64,000 nt of DNA from Alphaproteobacteria bacterium (GTDB taxonomy: Bacteria > Pseudomonadota > Alphaproteobacteria > Caulobacterales > Parvularculaceae). Below, piece after piece: positions 52,269-60,037 of the stretch. Position 1 is the first letter of the stretch; every line of letters begins with the position of its first letter. The position numbers were made by a program, and so were the translations under genes. The DNA lies in contig JAADIQ010000102.1 in assembly GCA_013151255.1 (NCBI GenBank), positions 24,894-88,893 on the forward strand, read 5' to 3'. The notes below the pieces were generated by a model. The model ran no database searches and had not been told where the DNA came from. It saw only the letters and a program-made list of their open reading frames with translations.

Positions 52269-52297
52269 ATGATAGTATGTCGTTAACCGTGTTGCAA
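52269..52297 (-). promoter_or_regulatory. Putative sigma-70-type promoter of the OmpA-type gene
   Basis: On the minus strand, TTGCAA (52292-52297), a 17-nt spacer and TATCAT (52269-52274) match the -35/-10 consensus at 4 of 6 and 5 of 6. Transcription would start near 52262, giving a leader of about 118 nt. The 290-nt gap it lies in contains no gene that I can see. Confidence 0.5.
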
Positions 52298-52434
52298 CAA
52301 CGCATCGCTACGGCCTCCTTCAGATACATCATCCATTTTGTAGCCTTTTCCACACTCTGTATTATTGCCAGCTTGGCGCATCTTGTAATCGTGGAACGGC
52401 GGTTTTAGGGCGATAATAGAGGTCGCGGGGCAGA

Positions 52435-53016
52435 TTATTCCGCCTCGCCCGCCGCGTCAGCGCCCGAAATGCTGTGCTGTTTGGTCCATAATGTTTCCGC
52501 CACGCCCAGGCGCCTGGCCTCAAATCGCGTAGCAATGAACAGGTAATCGGACAGGCGGTTGAGGTATCTGAGCGCCTGCGCGACCTCTGGTTGTTCGCGC
52601 GCAAGCCCCGCCAGGGCCCGCTCAGCGCGGCGGCAAACCGTGCGCGCCACATGCAGCCAGGCCAGAATCGGCGCGCCGCCTGGCAGGATGAATTCTTTCA
52701 GCGGCGCCAAGCCTTCATTGAGCGCAGCAGCTGCGGCGTCGATACGCTCAACATGCGCCGCCGATAATAACGCCGCGCCCGGGAGCGACAGCGCCCCGCC
52801 GAGATCGAAAAGGTCGTGCTGAACGCTGATGAGGGTTTTCGCCACCGCACCGTCGGACAGATGAGCAAGCACTACGCCGATCCAGCTATTAAGCTCATCG
52901 ACATCGCCGAGCAGCGCAATGCGCGGATGGTCTTTGGCGAGCCGGGTTCCATCCCCAAGCGACGTCTCGCCCTTGTCACCGCCGCGGGTCACAATTTTTG
53001 TCAGACGGTTTGGCAT
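52435..53016 (-). CDS. PduO-type cob(I)alamin adenosyltransferase
   Basis: A 193-residue enzyme that adenosylates cob(I)alamin. Signatures: TRGGDKGETSLGDGTRLAKD, the ATP/cobalamin-binding VCRRAERALAGLAREQ and YLNRLSDYLFIATRFEA. AGGA precedes ATG 53016, so the longer frame is not used. No cobalamin riboswitch is seen upstream. Confidence 0.93.
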   Translation of the reverse strand: MPNRLTKIVTRGGDKGETSLGDGTRLAKDHPRIALLGDVDELNSWIGVVLAHLSDGAVAKTLISVQHDLFDLGGALSLPGAALLSAAHVERIDAAAAALNEGLAPLKEFILPGGAPILAWLHVARTVCRRAERALAGLAREQPEVAQALRYLNRLSDYLFIATRFEARRLGVAETLWTKQHSISGADAAGEAE

Positions 53017-53065
53017 CGGTTCCTGCTTCCAGCGTTTCCCCAACAATGGCCACTCTATAACAAAA

Positions 53066-53090
53066 CGCCCGGCGAACGAACCGCCGGGCG
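53066..53090 (-). terminator. Intrinsic terminator downstream of the POT transporter gene
   Basis: A 9-bp stem CGCCCGGCG with CGCCGGGCG (53066-53074 and 53082-53090), 7-nt loop, followed on the minus strand by TTTTGTTAT. It lies 25 nt after the transporter stop. Confidence 0.7.
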
Positions 53091-53114
53091 CTGTTAGATC
53101 GTTTTTATGAGGCT

Positions 53115-54947
53115 TTAAGCGCCGCCTTTTTCTGGCGGATGAATGCCGCCGGCGCCCGGCTGTCCGAGTTGGGCCTCGCCAGCCAAAGCATGCGACGGAT
53201 CGCCTTTCAGCGTATCAAGATGCATCAGCTTTTTGATGATCGGCGATATCAGCAGCATCACCACGCCAACCGCCATCGCCACATAGGCGACGTTGGTATA
53301 AACGGTCACATAAGTCGCTTTCGCCGCCACAACATCCGTAAGCTGACCGCCGATGGTTTCAGCACCGGTCCCGCGGGCGATGACGCCAGCGAGGTAATTC
53401 GACAGGCCCGAATATAAAAACCACGCGCCCATGCTCATGCCGACCGCACGCGCCGGGGCCAGTTTCGTGACTTGCGACAGCCCCACCGGCGACAACATCA
53501 ACTCGCCCATGGTGTGGATCCAGTAGATCAGGAAGATGAAATAAACCGCGATAAGCCCCGTGCCGGAAGCGACGATGCCGCCGACCAGCGACAAGAACCC
53601 AAGCCCCGCAAGGAAAACGCCAAAGGCGAATTTCACCGGCGCAGAGGGCTCAATCTTGCGTTTGGCCATAGCTATCCACATCCACGCAAAGATCGGGGCA
53701 AACATGACGATAAACCCGGCGTTTAGAAACTGAAAAACCGGGGTCGGCACAGAAACGCCAAACATCGTTCGATCAACAAGCCTCGCCGTAAACAAAGTCA
53801 GCGACGAGCCGGCCTGTTCGAACAATGCCCAGAACGGAATTTGCGCGAGGATAAAATATATCGCCGCCAACATCCGGTCGCGTTCTTGGCCCGCCAGTTT
53901 GGTGAACGCGTAACCAACCAGAAACAAAAACACGGCAATACCCAACATGCCAACAAACCATTCCGGGATCAGATGCGAGTTCATGACGGTGAGCATCGCG
54001 AAGATGATAATGCCAACGCCAGTGAGGTAACACGCCCACTCAACGTTAATCGGTCCGAGAACTTTTTCTTTGAGTTTTTCCATGCTTGGCGGATCGGCGC
54101 GGCCTTCAAGCCAGGGTTGGAACGCCAGGAACGTCAACAAGCCCGCAAGCATGCCAACGCCGGCAAGACCAAAGCCCCAGTTCCAGCCGTATTTAATGCC
54201 AATGATGCCGACCGTTAGAGACGAGATTAACGAGCCGAGATTAATTCCCATATAGAAAATCGTGAATCCGGAATCGCGTCTTGTGTCGCCAAGCCCATAA
54301 AGCGCGCCAACGATGGTGGAGATATTCGCTTTCAGAAAACCAACGCCGGCGATGATTAACGCCAGCGCCAGATAGAGAATGTTGACGAATAATTCTTCCT
54401 TTTCGACCCGCGTCGTATAGGCGTCCGTGGCAATCGTTGCCGGCAAGCCAACCGCGGCAGGGTCGGCAATAATCATTTCTGTCGCGCCTTCGCTGAAACT
54501 GATCAGCGAGCGCCCGCTATCGGAAACCAGAACCTGCGGCGCATCACCGCCGCGGCCATCAAGCGTAATCTGATAGTCCTGGCCCTCAAAGGTCAGCCAT
54601 TCTTTCGAACCGCCGCCCTCAAACGCCATCAGCCCGTGCCCCATCACCAGCAAGATGGCGCCATAGGTCACCGCCTTGCGTTGGCCAAGATACTTATCTG
54701 CAAGCGAGCCGCCGATAATGGTCATCACATAGACCAGCGCCGTATAGGCGCCATACATCACCGCCGAGCGTTCATCGGAAAACAGGAAGTGCTGCGTCAG
54801 ATAAAGCATCAGCAGCCCGCGCATGCCATAATAGGAAAAGCGCTCCCACATCTCGGTGAAAAACAGAATGTAAAGCCCGCGCGGATGGCCAAAAATGGTT
54901 TTGTCGCCACCCGGAACAGCCGTGGGCGCTGCAGTAGCTTCGCTCAT
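53115..54947 (-). CDS. POT/PTR-family proton-dependent peptide transporter
   Basis: A 610-residue MFS transporter with about 12-14 membrane helices. The POT signatures are present: ExxER-type FTEMWERFSYYGMRGLLMLYLT in helix 1, GGSLADKYLGQRKAV, and FYMGINLGSLISS. A hydrophilic insertion of about 70-80 residues lies between early helices (about 115-195, with DGRGGDAPQVLVSDSGRS). Takes up di/tripeptides with protons. Start at 54947 has GGGAG upstream; the frame is open to 55034. Confidence 0.92.
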   Translation of the reverse strand: MSEATAAPTAVPGGDKTIFGHPRGLYILFFTEMWERFSYYGMRGLLMLYLTQHFLFSDERSAVMYGAYTALVYVMTIIGGSLADKYLGQRKAVTYGAILLVMGHGLMAFEGGGSKEWLTFEGQDYQITLDGRGGDAPQVLVSDSGRSLISFSEGATEMIIADPAAVGLPATIATDAYTTRVEKEELFVNILYLALALIIAGVGFLKANISTIVGALYGLGDTRRDSGFTIFYMGINLGSLISSLTVGIIGIKYGWNWGFGLAGVGMLAGLLTFLAFQPWLEGRADPPSMEKLKEKVLGPINVEWACYLTGVGIIIFAMLTVMNSHLIPEWFVGMLGIAVFLFLVGYAFTKLAGQERDRMLAAIYFILAQIPFWALFEQAGSSLTLFTARLVDRTMFGVSVPTPVFQFLNAGFIVMFAPIFAWMWIAMAKRKIEPSAPVKFAFGVFLAGLGFLSLVGGIVASGTGLIAVYFIFLIYWIHTMGELMLSPVGLSQVTKLAPARAVGMSMGAWFLYSGLSNYLAGVIARGTGAETIGGQLTDVVAAKATYVTVYTNVAYVAMAVGVVMLLISPIIKKLMHLDTLKGDPSHALAGEAQLGQPGAGGIHPPEKGGA

Positions 54948-55100
54948 AAAAACTCCCTTTGGACGTAAGGCCAACAAGGCCGCCGCCGCTATATCTTTGT
55001 CTCGCACCCCTCCCGGACACGAATTGGCGCGCACTCTAAGCTAAATACGCACCAAAAATCCAGCCGTTAGCGGCGCTCTTCCGGCGGCGGCTGAATATAA

Positions 55101-55144
55101 AGAACCCGCGGGGCGCCTATTTTACAGGCACGCGCGCGGGTTCT
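55101..55144 (-). terminator. Intrinsic terminator downstream of the M23/BTRD1 gene
   Basis: A 10-bp perfect stem AGAACCCGCG (55101-55110) with CGCGGGTTCT (55135-55144) and a 24-nt loop that can fold further. On the minus strand it runs into TTCTTTATATT, fitting termination of the M23 gene upstream. Confidence 0.6.
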
Positions 55145-55158
55145 CGTTTCGTCCCATC

Positions 55159-55195
55159 GGCCCGGACAGCATCAACGCTTGGCCGGGCCTTTTTT
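55159..55195 (+). terminator. Plus-strand intrinsic terminator without an upstream plus-strand gene
   Basis: GGCCCGG (55159-55165) and CCGGGCC (55183-55189) form a 7-bp stem with a 17-nt loop, followed by TTTTTT (55190-55195) on the plus strand. Both neighbouring genes are on the minus strand, so this may end a small plus-strand RNA beginning near 55100 (see findings). Confidence 0.6.
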
Positions 55196-55203
55196 GCGGG
55201 GCG

Positions 55204-56868
55204 CTAAGGTTTCACCCAGACCGCCCCATAACGATGCTGTGAACTGGCGCCGTCAAACGCGGTGACGCTTTGCGTCACAAACCCATCGCTCCAGGCTTTT
55301 TCGATTTGCGTTTGATAGCCAGCCGAAGACAGCTTGTGGCGGGCCCGCGTCTTGCCGGCGTATTTCGACGAGAAGATCACCGAGTAATAAGGCGTTCCAT
55401 TGTGCATGTAGCCGTTCAGATAGATCGGCAAACGCCCGGCCGCTTTTTGCGTGTTCACGACGCCCTGATAGTCAGCCTCGCGCACTGAAGATTTAAGCGA
55501 CCACGACCCAATGGAGTTGGTGCGATAGAGCGCAGTGTAACGGCGTTGGCCATTGACGCTGACAATCGACACCGAAACCGGCTTAAAGCCATCGGCTTTG
55601 GCCTGATTGAAAATCGCCTGATGTTGTTGTTGCGTACGATTTGACCGCAGCCGATATTGGCCGGGCTTGTTCTTTTGATAAATCGTCGCATAGCGAACCT
55701 GGCCATTTTGCAAATAGCTATCGATAAAGACCGGCTCATAACCGTCGGCCTTCGCCTTATTCAGATTGGCCTGATAGGTAGCTTGCGTTTGGCGCGAATA
55801 GGCGCGCCATGCGCCTGTTGACGGCTCCCAGATATGGTTCAAAAACACTCTGCCGCCAACACTATAGCCGTCAATGAGCTTTGGTCGAAAGCCGCTATCG
55901 GCCAAATGCTTGAACACACGCCCAAAGCTGCTTGTTCCGGCTTTATGGCGCGCATATTCGCGGCCGAGACGCGTTGGCGGCCAGAACAGGACATCGCCTT
56001 TGGTGATGCGCTTGCGGGAAAAGCTCGTCCAGTCGTCGATATCAGCGGCGGCGCCATTCCACGGCGTCGACATGCCGCGGCGAAACCGCATCAGGTCAGC
56101 AACCCATGATCCGCTCTGATTTTTTCGTTCCGTATGGATATGAATATGCGGGCCGGTCGACGATCCGCTATGGCCGATACGGCCCAGAAACTGGCCTGCC
56201 TTAACGCGTTTGCGTTGCGCCGGCAAAAGGGCGATTTCGGGATACATCCCGTTTTCGTCCAGATTCCCCGCAGATTTATCCGGCACGGAATCAAATTTGG
56301 TTTTCGTCTTTGGGCAAAGTGACGCCGGAATTGCATTGGTCTGCGCATGAGCATAGAGCGCGCGCGTGCCGTCATCATGGAGTATCCACAGATGATTGCC
56401 GCCGCCGGACATCAAACCGTCTTTCAGATTTTGATGGTACCAGCCTTTTTGCGCTGTCGGCACGTCAGTGTCTTCCCCGGGCAGTCTTGGCCGCGGGTTT
56501 TGCGGCGCCTTGCGCCAACAGGCGATAATCGTTCCCGCCTTCATGGCGTAAAATGGTTTTCCGTATACGAGGTAATTGGAATTTTTCGGATCGTCCCAAT
56601 GCTTGGAACTGGTAATCCCCCTCTTCAGCGAGGTCCAGCTGTCGCCGGAAACGCGTCGGCCTGTGATGTCGTAGCCATATTTTTGCGTGGTGGTAACGGC
56701 GTGGTCGCGGGTAAAATATCGCTCGCCCGGTTTTAAATCATTGGCGAACAACGGCAGATCATAAATCTTGGCGCGCGATTGAGCGTTTGCCGGCGCCAGA
56801 CCGGCCGTAAACGCAAGCGCCAACAAACTGATGCAAATATTTCGTGGCAGAGCCGCAGCCTCTCCCAT
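55204..56868 (-). CDS. Exported M23-like protein with BTRD1 repeats
   Basis: A 554-residue protein with a Sec signal peptide (1-30, ending APANAQ); GGAG precedes ATG 56868. The M23 (lysostaphin-type) domain (about 50-250) keeps Asp67 (KYGYD), His174 (LYAHAQ) and the GPHIHIH pair (241-245), but the first zinc-ligand His is Lys63. After it come about five BTRD1-type repeats of roughly 45 residues (for example GYEPVFIDSYLQNGQVRYATIYQKN). BTRD1 solenoids are thought to bind ligands in secreted proteins. Confidence 0.82.
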   Translation of the reverse strand: MGEAAALPRNICISLLALAFTAGLAPANAQSRAKIYDLPLFANDLKPGERYFTRDHAVTTTQKYGYDITGRRVSGDSWTSLKRGITSSKHWDDPKNSNYLVYGKPFYAMKAGTIIACWRKAPQNPRPRLPGEDTDVPTAQKGWYHQNLKDGLMSGGGNHLWILHDDGTRALYAHAQTNAIPASLCPKTKTKFDSVPDKSAGNLDENGMYPEIALLPAQRKRVKAGQFLGRIGHSGSSTGPHIHIHTERKNQSGSWVADLMRFRRGMSTPWNGAAADIDDWTSFSRKRITKGDVLFWPPTRLGREYARHKAGTSSFGRVFKHLADSGFRPKLIDGYSVGGRVFLNHIWEPSTGAWRAYSRQTQATYQANLNKAKADGYEPVFIDSYLQNGQVRYATIYQKNKPGQYRLRSNRTQQQHQAIFNQAKADGFKPVSVSIVSVNGQRRYTALYRTNSIGSWSLKSSVREADYQGVVNTQKAAGRLPIYLNGYMHNGTPYYSVIFSSKYAGKTRARHKLSSAGYQTQIEKAWSDGFVTQSVTAFDGASSQHRYGAVWVKP

Positions 56869-57118
56869 ATCTCTCTCCTCAATGTTGAATTGGACAACCC
56901 CTTGCCGCCCCATCGCAACCATCCTCACGCCGACATGTGTCCGAAATCGCTCGCCATCGTGACCAAAAAAGGGCGCGGCGCATTATGTTGCGGATATCAA
57001 CCGATAACAAGGCCGTTAAAGTCTGCCTGCTGAGTTACCGCCGACAAACCCGACTGGGCCTGCGGGCGTTAGGCGCCTTTGGTTTTCTTTTTGTTTGCCG
57101 GAAAGACGAAAGCCGCAA

Positions 57119-58522
57119 TTACGCCTGCATGGTCCAGCCTTCAACGCCCATTGCCGCCTGGCGGATGGCTTCTGACCGTGTCGGGTGGGCGTGGCAGGTG
57201 CGCGCGATGTCTTCCGAGGCGCCGCCAAATTCCATCACGCTGACAACCTCGGCGATGAGTTCGCCAGCCTCGCGGCCGATAATATGACAGCCGAGAACCC
57301 TATCGCTGACGGCATCGGCCAGCACTTTTACAAAACCATCCGTCTCATGATTGGTTTTTGCGCGGCTGTTGGCCGCGAAAGGAAACTTGCCGACTTTATA
57401 TTTTACGCCCGCCGCTTTCAGCTCTTCTTCGGTTTTGCCAACCGAGGCAATTTCCGGATAGGTGTAAACGACGCTTGGCACAGTCTCATAATTGACATGC
57501 CCGGCCTTGCCGGCCATCAGCTCAACACAAGCCACCCCGTCATCTTCCGCCTTATGCGCCAGCATCGGCCCGTCTATCGCATCGCCGATCGCCCAGACGC
57601 CGTCAATATTGGTGCGGAAATGATCGGTGATGATGACGCCGCGCTTGTCCAGTTTGACGCCGACATTTTCAAGCCCCAACCCTTCGGTAAAGGGCCGCCG
57701 GCCGATGGCGACCAGCACCGCATCAGCATCGATTTGTTCAGCATCGCCGCCAGCGGCAGGCTCTATTGTCAGTTTAACTTTGGTTTTCAGCGTTTGCGCG
57801 CCCGTTACTTTCGATGACAGCTTGAAGGCCACGCCCTGCTTTTTCAAAATCCGCTGAAACTGTTTTGAAACCTCGCCGTCCATAGTCGGCAGGATGCGGT
57901 CGAGATATTCCACCACCGTCACCTCGGCGCCAAGCCGGCGCCAGACCGAGCCAAGCTCAAGGCCGATAACCCCGCCGCCGATCACCACCAGATGTTTGGG
58001 GACGGAGGAAAATTCGAGCGCGCCAGTGGAGGAGACGATTTGCACCTCGTCAATATCGACGCCCGGCAGCGGCGTCACTTCCGAGCCAGTGGCGATGATG
58101 ATGTTTTTGGTTTCAAGTTCTGCCGACGTCTCGCCGCTTACGCGAACCTTGCCGGGCGCAATAATTTCCCCGGCGCCGAAAAACGTCTCGACTTTGTTTT
58201 TCTTCATCAGATAGGCAACGCCCTTGGTCAACCCGTCGACGGCGTCATCTTTTTGTTTGAGCAGCTGATCGAGATCAAGCGACAAGCCGCTGATTTTTAT
58301 GCCGAGGCTTTCGAAGTTGCTGCCCGCCGCCTCATAAAGCTCCGAAGCGTGCAACAGCGCCTTAGATGGAATGCAGCCGACATTGAGGCACGTCCCGCCA
58401 AGCTTTTTGTTATCGCGCTTTTCTATCATCGCGACCTTAAGGCCGAGCTGTCCGGCGCGGATCGCGGCGTTATAACCGCCGGGCCCGGCGCCGATAATGA
58501 CGACGTCATAGGGTTCAGACAT
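57119..58522 (-). CDS. lpd: Dihydrolipoyl dehydrogenase (E3)
   Basis: A 467-residue FAD-dependent disulfide oxidoreductase, shared E3 of 2-oxo-acid dehydrogenases. FAD motif VVIIGAGPGGYNAAIRAGQ, redox disulfide GGTCLNVGCIPSKALLH, NAD motif VIGGGVIGLELG and the catalytic His-Glu pair in CHAHPTRSEA. Immediately downstream of odhB. The gap to the M23 gene (56869-57118) holds no gene that I see. Confidence 0.95.
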   Translation of the reverse strand: MSEPYDVVIIGAGPGGYNAAIRAGQLGLKVAMIEKRDNKKLGGTCLNVGCIPSKALLHASELYEAAGSNFESLGIKISGLSLDLDQLLKQKDDAVDGLTKGVAYLMKKNKVETFFGAGEIIAPGKVRVSGETSAELETKNIIIATGSEVTPLPGVDIDEVQIVSSTGALEFSSVPKHLVVIGGGVIGLELGSVWRRLGAEVTVVEYLDRILPTMDGEVSKQFQRILKKQGVAFKLSSKVTGAQTLKTKVKLTIEPAAGGDAEQIDADAVLVAIGRRPFTEGLGLENVGVKLDKRGVIITDHFRTNIDGVWAIGDAIDGPMLAHKAEDDGVACVELMAGKAGHVNYETVPSVVYTYPEIASVGKTEEELKAAGVKYKVGKFPFAANSRAKTNHETDGFVKVLADAVSDRVLGCHIIGREAGELIAEVVSVMEFGGASEDIARTCHAHPTRSEAIRQAAMGVEGWTMQA

Positions 58523-58534
58523 CAGAGGATTTCC

Positions 58535-60011
58535 TTAAAGGTCGAGAAGCAAGCGTTGCGGGTCTTCGAGGTTTTCTTTGACGCGCACTAGGAAGGTGAC
58601 GGCGCCTTTGCCGTCGACGACGCGGTGATCGTAGGACATCGCCAGATACATCATCGGCAACTTCGCCATCGCGCGCCACCGGGCGCTGTTCGATGCGGTG
58701 CATGCCGAGAATGCCTGATTGCGGCGTGTTCAAAATTGGCGTCGACAGGAGCGAGCCATAAATGCCGCCATTGGAAATGGTGAACGTGCCGCCTTGCATC
58801 TCTTCCAGTTTCAAATCACCGGCGCGCGCGCGCCTGCCGAAATCGGTGATCGCCAGTTCAATCTCCGCCAGCGACATCATATCCGCATCGCGAACAACCG
58901 GCACCACAAGACCGCGGTCCGAGCCAACGGCGACGCCGATATCATAGTGATTTCTGTAGATGATGTCGGTTCCGTCAATTTCCGCATTGACGTCCGGCAC
59001 TTCTTTGAGCGCGTGAACGCAGGCCTTTACAAACAGCGACATGAAACCGAGTTTGATGCCGTGCTTTTTCTCAAAAAGGTCTTTGTACTGTTTTCGAAGC
59101 TCAATTACCGCGCTCATATCGACATCATTAAATGTCGTCAGCATGGCGGCGGTGTCTTGCGCTTCTTTCAGGCGCCTGGCGATGGTCTGACGCAAGCGCG
59201 ACATCTTCACCCGCTCCTCGCGCGGACCAAGATCGCGCGGCGCGCGGGGCGCCGCAGGTGTTTTTGCTTTGGCGGTGAGCGCATCGCCTTTGGTGACGCG
59301 CCCGTCCTTGCCGGTGCCGGCGATCGCTGCGGGGTCGAGCCCGCGCTCGGCGACGACGCGGCGCGGCGCCGGCGATAGCGCTGCCGCCTGGCTGGTTGTC
59401 GGCGCCGGTGTGGGCGCGCTTGCAGCTTTTGCCGGGGCCGGCGCTGCGCCATTGGTTTTTGCCGCGGCGCCTTTTTGAATAACCGCGAGCAGCGCGCCGA
59501 CTTCCACAGTGTCGCCTTCTTGCGCGGCGATTTTTACCAGCACGCCGGTGACCGGCGCCGGCACATCCATCGCAGCTTTGTCCGTCTCCAGACTAACAAT
59601 CGGCTCATCAGCGGTAACCGCATCGCCTTCTTTTTTCAGCCATTCGCCAATATCCGCCTCGGTCACCGATTCGCCGGACGCCGGCACGCGCACTTCAATT
59701 TCCTCGCCGCCAGTTGATGCAGCGGCTGGCGCTGCTACAGGCGCTGCGGCAGGGCTCGTTTTCGCTGTCGCGCCGCCCTCTTCGATGGCGCCGAGAAGCG
59801 CATCGACCTCAACCGTGTCGCCTTCCTGCACCGCGATGCTCGCCAAAACGCCCGCATGGGGCGCCGGCACTTCCACCGACACTTTATCGGTTTCCAGCTC
59901 CACCAGCGGCTCGTCAACGCCGACAGCATCGCCTTCATGTTTCAACCATTTGGCAATGGTCGCTTCGGTGACAGATTCTCCCAAGGCGGGAACGCGGATT
60001 TCGGTCGGCAT
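58535..60011 (-). CDS. odhB: Dihydrolipoyl succinyltransferase E2 of 2-oxoglutarate dehydrogenase (frame-broken near 3' end)
   Basis: E2 of the 2-oxoglutarate dehydrogenase complex. Two lipoyl domains with lipoylated Lys43 and Lys145, a peripheral-subunit-binding domain (about 213-245, [22 protein letters not shown]) and the catalytic core. The frame leaves the family pattern after [13 protein letters not shown]; the expected continuation [16 protein letters not shown], carrying the catalytic His and Asp, is in another frame and ends with a stop at 58535-58537. About 8 nt appear missing near 58656-58664. Without repair the protein would lack its active site. Two lipoyl domains are unusual for OdhB but known in some bacteria. 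Confidence 0.85.
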
Positions 60012-60037
60012 GATATTCTCCGTTGCGAAGGACGCCG

